In this document: in pieces, positions 1-7,885 of the stretch
Layout: every line of letters begins with the position of its first letter
Position numbering within the stretch: the first letter of the stretch is position 1
NCBI GenBank assembly: GCA_041390105.1
Contig: JAWKQO010000002.1
Coordinates: 372,001 to 436,000, forward strand
Source: Gemmatimonadota bacterium
GTDB taxonomy: Bacteria > Gemmatimonadota > Gemmatimonadetes > Longimicrobiales > Gaopeijiaceae
Direction of reading: 5' to 3'
DNA length: 64,000 nucleotides
Notes under the pieces: model-generated
The model's database searches: none
What the model saw: only the letters and a program-made list of their open reading frames with translations
Told to the model about the DNA's origin: nothing
Program-made: the position numbers and the translations under genes

Positions 1-1
1 C

Positions 2-1129
2 AGGATCCTCCTCCTGGGCGACTCCTTCGCCGAAGGCTACACCGTCGAGTTCGAGCAGGTCTTGAGCGAGGTCATGAAGCGCCGCCTCAACGAGCGTACG
101 GACTTCCCCGTTCAGGTCATCAATGCGGGTACGGCCGGATGGTCGACGGACCAGGAGTTGCTGTGGCTGCAGCAGGAAGGCCTCGCCTACGAACCGGACC
201 TGGTCGTCCTGCTGTTCTATATCAACGACATCGTCTCCAATGCCAGCAACCGCTACTGGCGGGGCTACAAGCCCTACTACGCGGCGGTCGATGGCGAGGC
301 GGGGCCGACGCTGGAGCTTCGCGGTGTCCCCGTTCCAGGGGCAGATCCTCCCGAAGAGGGCCCCGAAGCGGGGGATCCCACCGCGGCTCCGGCGCCACCG
401 CCGAGCACGACCGGGCTGCGTGGTTGGTTGCTCGCGCACTCGATGCTCTACCGCGACATGAGCCGCCTGGTGAAGACCAGCGAACCGTTGTTTCGGGTGG
501 CGCGTGCGCTGCGGCTGACCAAGGAGTCGGAGCCCCTGCGCCTCGCTCCCCCTGGCGAGTGGGCACCCTGGCGCAACGAGCCGGAGCCGCGCATGGAGCG
601 CGCCTGGCGCATGAGTCGGCTGTTGATCGAGGGCGTGCAGGAGGAGGCCCGCAAGGGCGGGGCCGAGTTCCTATTTGTCCATGCCCCCTCACGCGAGGCG
701 ATCCACGCGTGGTCCTGGGAGAACGCACAGGCCATGTTCCACTTCGATCCCGAGGAGTGGACGCCGGGTGCCGAAGAGGACGTGCTTCGCACCATCTGTC
801 AGGAAGACGGCATGCCATGTCTCTTCCTGCGAGAGCCGTTCGAGCTGGCCATGGCGGAGGGCGGTGCAGCGCAGGGACAGGACCTGTACTGGCGCTGGGA
901 CCGTCACTGGAACGTGCTTGGCAACCGCGTGGCCGGTGAGTCGATCGCCGATCGGATCTTCGAGACCATCCTCACGCACGGGTCACCCACGGCGGAGCCG
1001 GCCCGCGCGGCGGCGCTGACCGCGATGCCGCTCACGCCCTCAGCGCCGCGCAGAGCCGCGTCAGCGCGGCATCGAGGTCCGGACGGAGGGCAGCGAGACG
1101 CACGTCGGCGTCCGCTGCCCAGCTGGTGA
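2..1129 (+). CDS. SGNH/GDSL-type hydrolase, 5' end outside the window
   Basis: The frame is open from the first bases of the window, so the gene begins upstream; a TTG at 62 is internal. The visible part is about 375 residues. Near its start lies the block I motif GDSFAEG with the nucleophilic Ser. The last block, RWDRHWN, supplies the Asp-x-x-His pair that completes an SGNH catalytic triad. This layout resembles SGNH hydrolases and AlgX/AlgJ-like acetyltransferases acting on cell-surface polysaccharide; the substrate cannot be read from the sequence. The C-terminal 30 or so residues are Ala/Arg/Pro rich and overlap the 3' end of the convergent SRPBCC gene by 98 bp, so the tail may be a recent read-through extension. 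Confidence 0.75.
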   Translation, partial: RILLLGDSFAEGYTVEFEQVLSEVMKRRLNERTDFPVQVINAGTAGWSTDQELLWLQQEGLAYEPDLVVLLFYINDIVSNASNRYWRGYKPYYAAVDGEAGPTLELRGVPVPGADPPEEGPEAGDPTAAPAPPPSTTGLRGWLLAHSMLYRDMSRLVKTSEPLFRVARALRLTKESEPLRLAPPGEWAPWRNEPEPRMERAWRMSRLLIEGVQEEARKGGAEFLFVHAPSREAIHAWSWENAQAMFHFDPEEWTPGAEEDVLRTICQEDGMPCLFLREPFELAMAEGGAAQGQDLYWRWDRHWNVLGNRVAGESIADRIFETILTHGSPTAEPARAAALTAMPLTPSAPRRAASARHRGPDGGQRDARRRPLPSW

Positions 1130-1838
1130 CTCGCAGGCCCAACGTGCGCGCCTGTGGCCCCGCGCCGAACGCCTTCAACTCGAGGGCGCCGTCGATTTCC
1201 TCCCAGGAGACGGAGACTTCGTGTGCGGTCTTCGTGAGGACGTTGCCGCTCAAGCGGGCGGCCGGACGAAGCTGGAGGCGCACCCTCCCTGCGGCGTGGA
1301 TCGGCTCCTGGCCGTCGGTGAGCCACTGCCCCAAACCGTGGGCGCTCGTGTAGAAGTGCTCGAGGAGGCGGGCGTATTCGAACGCCTCGGATCGAAAGAG
1401 GCTGACCGACGCCTTGGCCTGGCCGAAGTAGCGCTCCACGTACTGCTTCAGGAGCGCCAGGGCCATGGTCCAACCGGAGTCGATCCCCTGCGTGATCTCC
1501 GAATCAGGGTCGACGACGCCGAACCCGGAGTGCACCAGCCGGAGGACGGTGGAGCCCCCGGAGCGCTCGATCCGCACCTCCTGCCGGAAGGCGAGCCCGT
1601 CCATCTCTCCTTCGAGCACGAGCGAACGAGGAGCATCCACGGAGACCACCCGATACCGATGTTCGCCGTGGCCGTGGAATACATGCACGAGCTCGGAGCC
1701 GGGCGAGAGCGTGCCGTGCGCTTCGTCGGAAAACCAGTTGGCCACGTGCGTGGGCTCGGCCCACGCGGCCCATACCTGCTCGGGCGTGGCGTCGATCCGG
1801 ACCTCGCGTTCGTCCTGCCAGTGGGACTCGTTCGTCAT
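1032..1838 (-). CDS. SRPBCC (AHSA1-like) domain protein
   Basis: A 268-residue protein. The first 150 residues are a typical AHSA1/SRPBCC helix-grip fold: an early EVRIDATPEQVWAAW segment, a THVANWF segment, and a C-terminal helix with GIDSGWTMALALLKQYVE. The remaining 110 residues look like a diverged second SRPBCC repeat. Its ATG overlaps the stop of the upstream ArsR-type regulator by 4 bases, so the two are translationally coupled. ArsR plus AHSA1 pairs are very common in bacteria; the ligand is normally a small hydrophobic molecule, but none can be inferred here. Its 3' end overlaps the convergent SGNH gene tail to tail. Confidence 0.85.
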   Translation of the reverse strand: MTNESHWQDEREVRIDATPEQVWAAWAEPTHVANWFSDEAHGTLSPGSELVHVFHGHGEHRYRVVSVDAPRSLVLEGEMDGLAFRQEVRIERSGGSTVLRLVHSGFGVVDPDSEITQGIDSGWTMALALLKQYVERYFGQAKASVSLFRSEAFEYARLLEHFYTSAHGLGQWLTDGQEPIHAAGRVRLQLRPAARLSGNVLTKTAHEVSVSWEEIDGALELKAFGAGPQARTLGLRVTSWAADADVRLAALRPDLDAALTRLCAALRA

Positions 1839-2440
1839 GGGACCGTCGGGTGCAAGGTGAGCGTGAGCCGGAACGGGTCGCCGGAGGCGGCCGCGCCGTC
1901 GGAGTTCTGAAAGGGCCCACTGTGGGCACCCACCACCTGCGTGAGCGCGTTCACGAGCGCCTCGGCGAAGGCACCACGTTGGGCGGCGCTCTGGAAGCGC
2001 AGCTCGGTGGAGAGGGTCAGCGTAGGGACGCGCGTTCCGGCCGAGGTGTGCTCGAGCACGCCGGCCAGGTCGGTCTGCACCTGATGAACGGCACCGAGCA
2101 AGTGGGTGACGCTCTCGCGGTCCGCCGAGCTCTCCAGCCGTGCGGCCAGGGGTCCCAACAACTCGGGCGAGAGTGTGAAGGCGTCGGCCGTGGCGCTGTA
2201 CTGCTTTTCGACCATGGCGCCCCGGCGGGTGCCTTCCGTCTCCTCCAGCAATCCCACCTGCACCAACTGCCGCACGTGGTAGCCGATGCGCTGCCGGGTC
2301 TCGCCGAGGCGCTCGGCCATTTCCACGGTGCTGATGGGCGAGCGGGCCAGGTCGAGGATGCGCCGGCGCGGCTCCTTCAGGAGGGTGACGGCGGTGTCGG
2401 GGTCGCCAATGAAGCCCAGGGGGTCAGGACGCGTGCTCAT
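1835..2440 (-). CDS. ArsR-family winged-helix transcriptional regulator
   Basis: A 201-residue regulator with an N-terminal winged helix (about residues 12-85): a KEPRRRILDLAR helix, then TVEMAERLGETRQRIGYHVR as the helix-turn-helix with recognition helix, and a QLVQVGLLEET wing. No metal-binding Cys cluster is visible, so it is probably not a metal sensor. The C-terminal half is unassigned and may dimerise or bind ligand. It is the first gene of a two-gene unit with the SRPBCC gene. The ATG at 2440 directly abuts a perfect 8-bp inverted repeat with a -10 box inside it, which predicts autoregulation and a leaderless or near-leaderless transcript. Confidence 0.85.
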   Translation of the reverse strand: MSTRPDPLGFIGDPDTAVTLLKEPRRRILDLARSPISTVEMAERLGETRQRIGYHVRQLVQVGLLEETEGTRRGAMVEKQYSATADAFTLSPELLGPLAARLESSADRESVTHLLGAVHQVQTDLAGVLEHTSAGTRVPTLTLSTELRFQSAAQRGAFAEALVNALTQVVGAHSGPFQNSDGAAASGDPFRLTLTLHPTVP

Positions 2441-2462
2441 ACGGACAAATTATATTGTCCGT
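2441..2462 (-). promoter_or_regulatory. operator/promoter of the ArsR-SRPBCC pair
   Basis: Two perfect 8-base arms, ACGGACAA and TTGTCCGT, flank a 6-base spacer. Read on the minus strand the spacer is exactly TATAAT (2454-2449), a consensus -10 hexamer. The ATG follows the repeat at once, so a start point 6-8 bases after the -10 box would fall at or next to the ATG. Binding of the ArsR dimer to the arms would cover the -10 box. No convincing -35 hexamer was found 16-18 bases upstream. Confidence 0.7.
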
Positions 2463-2626
2463 TGCTGTGCGCAAGGGTGCGCGCCTTGACCGCGATCCGG
2501 CACCACCCCCACCCTCGTCGCCGGGAGTCACCCTACCCGCCCCGCGTGCGCGCTGTGGTCCGCCAGGGGGCGTGCCTCGGGGTGGGGCGCGCCCCCGCGA
2601 CTCGGCCCATCAGGGAGGAATTGCCC

Positions 2627-3211
2627 ATGCCCACGGCGATTGTCCGGACCCAGGCTCTGCCCCTGGCCGCCCTCACGCCCCTGGTTCTCCTGGCAGCCTG
2701 CGCCGGGGGGCGCGCTCCCGGGTCCTCCGGCCCGGCTCCCACCGAGTCCACACTGCGGATCGGCTCTTCCGGCCGCATCGAGATGCGGACCGAGGTGAGT
2801 GTGGGCGAGCGTTCCTTCGGGGTTCCCGCCGACGGGGTGTGGGAGGTGCTCCCCGAGGTCTTCGAGCACCTGGATGTCCCGGTCACGATCCAGGACCGGG
2901 CCGCACTGCAGACGGGGAACGCCGGCTATCTGGCCCGCCGGGTGGAGGGGAAGCGTCTGTCCACCTATCTCGATTGCGGGATCAGCCTCTCCGGCGTCTT
3001 GGCGGACGTCTACGACGTCACGCTCCAGTTGCTGGTGCAGCTCCGCCCCACCGGCGCTTCGGATACCGACGTGGTGGTCACCATCGACGGCCTGGCCGAG
3101 CCGCGCAGCACCAGCGGGACCCCGGTGCATTGCACGTCCAAGAAGGTGCTGGAAGAGCGCTTCACCGAGCTGGTGGCCGAGGCCCTGCTGGCCCGCATCC
3201 CACGCGCCTGA
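2627..3211 (+). CDS. putative lipoprotein of unknown function
   Basis: A 194-residue protein. The ATG at 2627 has a GGGAGG Shine-Dalgarno 8 bases upstream. The N-terminus is a lipoprotein signal with a lipobox ending LLAAC (Cys25), followed by a Gly/Pro/Ser-rich linker. The remainder is predicted alpha/beta with one internal Cys pair candidate (CGISLSG and HCTSKK). No family is recognised. It ends 32 bases before uvrA on the same strand, so some co-transcription is possible, but a functional link is not evident. Confidence 0.75.
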   Translation: MPTAIVRTQALPLAALTPLVLLAACAGGRAPGSSGPAPTESTLRIGSSGRIEMRTEVSVGERSFGVPADGVWEVLPEVFEHLDVPVTIQDRAALQTGNAGYLARRVEGKRLSTYLDCGISLSGVLADVYDVTLQLLVQLRPTGASDTDVVVTIDGLAEPRSTSGTPVHCTSKKVLEERFTELVAEALLARIPRA

Positions 3212-3243
3212 CCCACCGGGACCCTCCCGGGTATCCCAGGTGG

Positions 3244-6072
3244 ATGGAAGACGCGATTCGCATCCGGGGTGCTCGGCAGCACAACCTCAAGAACCTGGAC
3301 CTCGATCTCCCCCATCGGACGGTGACCGTGGTCACGGGGCCGAGTGGATCGGGCAAGTCCTCGCTCGCGCTCGACACCCTCTTCGCCGAGGGGCAACGGC
3401 GCTACGTCGAGTCGCTGTCGACCTACGCGAAGCAATTCCTGGAGCGGGTGGAAAAGCCGCAGGTCGATCGGATCGAGGGTCTGGCGCCCGCGGTCGCCAT
3501 CGAACAGAAGAACCCCACCAAGAGCAGTCGCTCCACCGTCGGTACCGCCACCGAAGTCTACGACTACCTGCGGCTGTTGTGGGCGCGCGTGGGCGTGACG
3601 CACTGCCCGGCCTGCGACCGCGTGATCACACCGGACACGCCGGCCTCCGTAGCCGAGCGGCTCCTGGCCCTTCCCCGGGGAACCCGCGTGGTCCTGGGGT
3701 TTCCGCTCGCGATCAGCGCCAAGGTGCGCCACGACACACTGGTCCAGAACCTCCTCGCGATGGGGTTTGTGCGTGTGCACGCCGGACAGCAGATCCTCGA
3801 CCTCACCACTGCCGATGCCGCGGATCCCGCGGTGTTGGGGATCGATCTGAGCGAGGTCCCGGAACCGATCGTCGTGGTGGACCGTCTCAAAGCCGGATCG
3901 GCGGATCGGGCGCGTGTGGTCGACTCGGTGCAGACCGCGTTCACGGAGGGCGAGGGCGAAGCCATCGCGCTCGTCGAAAGGGGAGAGAGTCTGCGCTTCA
4001 CCGAGCGCTTCCGCTGCCCCCAGCATCCGGATCTGAGCTTCCTCGACCCGACGCCCCGACTCTTTTCCTTCAACAACCCCTACGGGTCGTGTCCCAAGTG
4101 TACCGGCTTCGGCGCCACGCTCGAGTACGATCCCGCCCTGATCGTTCCCAACCCCGCCCGCTCCATCGCTGAAGGAGCCGTCGACCCCTGGGAGAAGCCT
4201 CGCTACGACAAGGAGCGGGACCGGTTGCGCCGCTACGCTCGCTCCCAGGGGGTGTCCGTGAACACGCCTTGGGAGCGTCTGACCCAGCGCTTCAAGAAGG
4301 CGGTGCTGTACGGTGCGGAGGGATTCGAGGGCGTGGTTCCTTTCCTCCATTCCCGCGAGGCGAAGCGCTACAAGCAATACATCCGCGTCTTCCTGCGGCA
4401 GTATCAGACGCCGCGCACGTGTCCCGCCTGCAAGGGGACGCGGCTGCGTCCGGAAGCGCTGCGCGTGCGCGTGGGTGGCCTGAGCATCGCCGAAGCGTCG
4501 GAGCGGGTCGTCGAGGAACTCGGTGGCTGGCTCCGCGACCTGAAGTTGGAGGGGATGGCCGCCGCAGTGGCGACGACCATCCTACGGGAGTTGCACGCCC
4601 GACTCGCGTTCCTGAACGACGTCGGCCTCGGCTACCTCACGCTCGCTCGGCAGATGCGCACGCTCTCCGGCGGCGAAGCCCAGCGCATCCATCTCGCGAA
4701 CTCGCTGGGCGCCAGCCTGGTGGACACGCTGTACGTGCTCGACGAGCCGACGATCGGCCTGCATCCGCGCGACACCTCCGCGCTGCTGGACCTGCTGACG
4801 CGCCTGCGCGCGGCGGGCAACACGGTGCTGATGGTCGAGCACGACAGTGAGGCGATCCGCCGGGCCGATCACGTGGTGGAGCTCGGTCCGGCCTCGGGCG
4901 AGCGGGGCGGGCAGCTGGTGTTCCAGGGCACGCCGGAGGAGCTGGAGTCCGCGGATACCGTGACCGGCCGTTTTCTCTCGGGTCGCAGCGCCGTCGACGT
5001 GCCGGAGCGCCGACGCCCGGTCAGGCATGCCGTCATCGAGCTCAACGGGGCGCGCCTGCACAACGTCGACGGGATCGACGTGGTCTTTCCGGTCGGCGCC
5101 CGCACGGTCGTCACGGGAGTGTCGGGTTCGGGGAAGTCGACCCTGGTGCACGACATCTTCTACCGCGCGCTGGAGCGGGAGCTCAGCGATGGCGACACCT
5201 CGGCCAAGCAGCATCTGGGCGAGGTGGTGGGTGAGTACGAGAAGCTGCGCGGCCTCCAGCACGTGCACGAGGCGGTGCTGGTGGATCAATCACCCATCGG
5301 CCGCACTCCACGCTCCAACCCCGTCACCTACATCGGGGCATGGTCCGAAATCCGGCGGATCCTCTCGGAGCAGCCCCTCGCGCGCCAGCGCGGATACCAG
5401 GCCAAGGACTTCTCCTTCAACCTGGAAGGGGGCCGCTGCGAGGAGTGCAAGGGTGCGGGCCAGGTGGAGGTCGAGATGATCTTCATGGCCGATGTGTTCG
5501 TTCCCTGTGACGCGTGTGGTGGGAGTCGCTTCAAGCGCGAGATCCGGGACGTGCGCTACCGTGGCCTGGACGTGTCGCGGATCCTCGACCTCACGGTCGA
5601 TGAGGCCATCCGCTTCTTCCTGAAGGAGGACCGGCTCGGCGAGACGATGTGGCACCTGCAGCAAGTGGGGCTGGGGTACCTCCGGCTCGGTCAGCCGGCG
5701 CCCACTCTGTCCGGGGGCGAGGCGCAGCGACTCAAGATCGCGCGGGAGTTGGCGGGTTCCGGCGGGCGCAAGAACCAGCGTCGGCTGTACCTCCTGGACG
5801 AGCCCACCACCGGCCTGTCCGGTGACGACGTGAAGAAGCTGCTGCGTGTGCTCGACCGGCTCGTCGACGCCGGGCACACCGTAGTGGTGATCGAACACAA
5901 TCTGGATGTGATCAAGACCGCCGACTGGGTGATCGATCTCGGTCCCGGAGCCGGTGCGCGGGGCGGGCAGTTGGTAGCCATGGGGCGCCCCGAGGACATC
6001 GCCGGTGTTCCCGAGAGCGTGACCGGTCGTTACCTGGCAGCGGTCCTTCCCACGGGAGCTCGCTCAGCATGA
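3244..6072 (+). CDS. uvrA: excinuclease ABC subunit A
   Basis: A 942-residue protein, the usual UvrA length. UvrA dimers find DNA lesions and load UvrB in nucleotide excision repair. The start MEDAIRIRGARQHNLKNLDL is the canonical UvrA N-terminus. Walker A I is GPSGSGKSS (about residues 32-40) and Walker A II is GVSGSGKST. ABC signatures LSGGEAQRI and LSGGEAQRL precede LDEPTIGLHP and LDEPTTGLS Walker B regions. CxxC zinc modules include HCPAC, CPKC and CPAC in the first half and CEEC/CDAC in the second, the latter being the DNA-contacting zinc finger. Nothing essential appears missing. The next gene overlaps the stop by 4 bases. Confidence 0.97.
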   Translation: MEDAIRIRGARQHNLKNLDLDLPHRTVTVVTGPSGSGKSSLALDTLFAEGQRRYVESLSTYAKQFLERVEKPQVDRIEGLAPAVAIEQKNPTKSSRSTVGTATEVYDYLRLLWARVGVTHCPACDRVITPDTPASVAERLLALPRGTRVVLGFPLAISAKVRHDTLVQNLLAMGFVRVHAGQQILDLTTADAADPAVLGIDLSEVPEPIVVVDRLKAGSADRARVVDSVQTAFTEGEGEAIALVERGESLRFTERFRCPQHPDLSFLDPTPRLFSFNNPYGSCPKCTGFGATLEYDPALIVPNPARSIAEGAVDPWEKPRYDKERDRLRRYARSQGVSVNTPWERLTQRFKKAVLYGAEGFEGVVPFLHSREAKRYKQYIRVFLRQYQTPRTCPACKGTRLRPEALRVRVGGLSIAEASERVVEELGGWLRDLKLEGMAAAVATTILRELHARLAFLNDVGLGYLTLARQMRTLSGGEAQRIHLANSLGASLVDTLYVLDEPTIGLHPRDTSALLDLLTRLRAAGNTVLMVEHDSEAIRRADHVVELGPASGERGGQLVFQGTPEELESADTVTGRFLSGRSAVDVPERRRPVRHAVIELNGARLHNVDGIDVVFPVGARTVVTGVSGSGKSTLVHDIFYRALERELSDGDTSAKQHLGEVVGEYEKLRGLQHVHEAVLVDQSPIGRTPRSNPVTYIGAWSEIRRILSEQPLARQRGYQAKDFSFNLEGGRCEECKGAGQVEVEMIFMADVFVPCDACGGSRFKREIRDVRYRGLDVSRILDLTVDEAIRFFLKEDRLGETMWHLQQVGLGYLRLGQPAPTLSGGEAQRLKIARELAGSGGRKNQRRLYLLDEPTTGLSGDDVKKLLRVLDRLVDAGHTVVVIEHNLDVIKTADWVIDLGPGAGARGGQLVAMGRPEDIAGVPESVTGRYLAAVLPTGARSA

Positions 6073-6521
6073 ATCGGATCCTGGTCACGGCGGCGCTCTG
6101 TGCGCTCTGGATGCCTCCTGCGCTGCGGGCTCAGCAGCCGCCTCCGTTCTGGTTGGAAACGGGAGGTGCCTTGATCGGGGGAGCGCTCGGCTTCGGGGCG
6201 GTGGCGCTCGCGCACGACCCCGGGAACTGCGAGCTGGAGTGTCAATTGCGCGAAGCGGGGTTCGCGCTCTCCATGGGGTGGGTCGGGGGCGCGGCCGGGG
6301 CGTGGTTGGCGGGCCGAGCCTTCGACACGAGGCCGTCGGCCCTGGGCGCCCTCGTGGGCTCGCTGGCCGGCGTCATGGCAGCGGTCGGGACCGCCCACCT
6401 CCTGTCCGAGGAGGCGAACGTCTCGACGACGGCGCTGGTGGTCGTCCCGGTCGCGTCCGTGCACGCGCTGCTTACGGCCGCCGGGAGTCGTTTGCATAGC
6501 CGCTGGCGCGGATCCCACTAG
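6069..6521 (+). CDS. small Gly/Ala-rich membrane protein
   Basis: A 150-residue protein whose ATG overlaps the uvrA stop by 4 bases. It has a signal-like N-terminus ending ALRAQQ, then three Gly/Ala-rich hydrophobic stretches (about residues 32-48, 66-86 and 90-110) and a fourth near 120-137. A CELEC motif sits between the first two. The glycine zipper-like segments suggest an inner or outer membrane hairpin protein. No family is recognised, and the coupling to uvrA may be positional only. Confidence 0.65.
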   Translation: MNRILVTAALCALWMPPALRAQQPPPFWLETGGALIGGALGFGAVALAHDPGNCELECQLREAGFALSMGWVGGAAGAWLAGRAFDTRPSALGALVGSLAGVMAAVGTAHLLSEEANVSTTALVVVPVASVHALLTAAGSRLHSRWRGSH

Positions 6522-6607
6522 AAGTTTGCTGCAGAAGGGGGGCACCCGCGCTCGTGGCGTGGGCCTGCCCTCTGGACGGGGGCGTCGGCCGGCCCGAAGA
6601 TGCCGCC

Positions 6608-7612
6608 ATGCCGGCTGTCTCCGTCCTGCTCCCCGTCCGCGACGGCGCCCCCCATCTGGACGCTGCGCTGCGCTCCATCCTGGACCAGTCCCTCGTCGAC
6701 TTCGAGCTGATCGTGGTCGACGACGGATCCCGCGACGCCACGCCCCGCATCCTGGCCGCTGCGGCCGCGCTGGACGCGCGCATCCGCGTGGTCCGAACGG
6801 AGCCCCTCGGCATCGCGGCTGCCTTGGAGCGAGCCCGTTCCGAAGCCACCGGTGCGTATCTGGCGCGCATGGATGCGGACGACATCGCGCCGCCGGACCG
6901 TCTCGCCCGACAGCGTGCGCATCTCGACGCACATCCGCACATCGCGCTCTGTGGCACCGCCGTCCGCTACTTCCCCCGTGAGTTGCTCAAGGACGGGCGG
7001 ATCAAGTACGAAGCCTGGCTCAACTCCCTGACCACGGCAGACGAGATCGAGAAGGACCTGTTCGTCGAGTGTCCTCTGGCCCATCCGACCTTCATGGCGC
7101 GCGCTTCCGCCGTGGAGCGTGCGGGAGGATACCGCGAAGGCCCCTGGCCCGAGGACTACGATCTGCTCCTGCGCCTGTGGGAGCAGGGAGGGCGCTTCGC
7201 CCGCGTCGAGGGAGAGCCGCTACTGTGGCGAGACCACCCGGGACGCCTCTCCCGCGTCGATCAGCGGTACTGGATCGACGGCTTTCGTCGCTTGAAGGTC
7301 GAGGTTCTGGCGCGCACCCATCTGCGAGAGGGTCGCCCCGTCGTGATCTGGGGGGCCGGACCCACTGGAAAGGCCTTTGCCAAGGAACTCTCCGCGCTGG
7401 GGATCGGCGTGAAGGCCTTCGTCGAGGTGGATCCACGCAAGATCGGGCAAACCGTCCATGAAGCGCCCGTGATCGCCCCCAAGGACCTGGCGGCCTACGC
7501 CGGGGCGTTCTGCCTGGCCGCGGTCGCCGGCGCGGCGGCCCGCGCGGAGATCCGGGACACCCTGCGCCGCCTGGGCTGGATCGAGCTCGAGGACTTCCTG
7601 GCCGTCGCCTGA
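6608..7612 (+). CDS. GT2 glycosyltransferase with C-terminal nucleotide-binding domain
   Basis: A 334-residue protein. Residues 1-210 are a GT-A fold family 2 glycosyltransferase: SVLLPVRDG at the N-terminus, VVDDGSRDAT nucleotide-sugar site, and RMDADDIAPPDR with the DxD-type metal motif, then GPWPEDYDLLLRLW. Residues from about 240 switch to RPVVIWGAGPTGKAFAKEL, a GxGxxG Rossmann-like segment resembling the PglD/sugar-sensing nucleotide-binding modules. The ATG at 6608 is chosen because the family begins immediately after it; upstream in-frame codons have no homology. It probably transfers a sugar to an envelope glycan. The acceptor is unknown and no polysaccharide locus surrounds it. Confidence 0.85.
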   Translation: MPAVSVLLPVRDGAPHLDAALRSILDQSLVDFELIVVDDGSRDATPRILAAAAALDARIRVVRTEPLGIAAALERARSEATGAYLARMDADDIAPPDRLARQRAHLDAHPHIALCGTAVRYFPRELLKDGRIKYEAWLNSLTTADEIEKDLFVECPLAHPTFMARASAVERAGGYREGPWPEDYDLLLRLWEQGGRFARVEGEPLLWRDHPGRLSRVDQRYWIDGFRRLKVEVLARTHLREGRPVVIWGAGPTGKAFAKELSALGIGVKAFVEVDPRKIGQTVHEAPVIAPKDLAAYAGAFCLAAVAGAAARAEIRDTLRRLGWIELEDFLAVA

Positions 7613-7885
7613 GCGGCGCTCTGGGGCCCTCCTGCCTGCGGCGTCGCAGGGTCCGCGAGGGCCGTCGCTCCCCCCCCGCCGACCCCCGCCCGCAGAGCAC
7701 CAAAACGGTTGCTCAGAAGGGCCGATGAGCGTTATTTTTCAAGGGCTTTCGGCGGTTCTCCACGAGTGGCGCGCGCGCCGTAGACCCACCTGTTCGCCCG
7801 CCTCGGGCCGGGGCGTTCCAAGGCACCGAGGACCCCGGGCACGCCCCTTCCGGCGGTCGCGGGCGCTTCCCCAGACCGGACAGTA

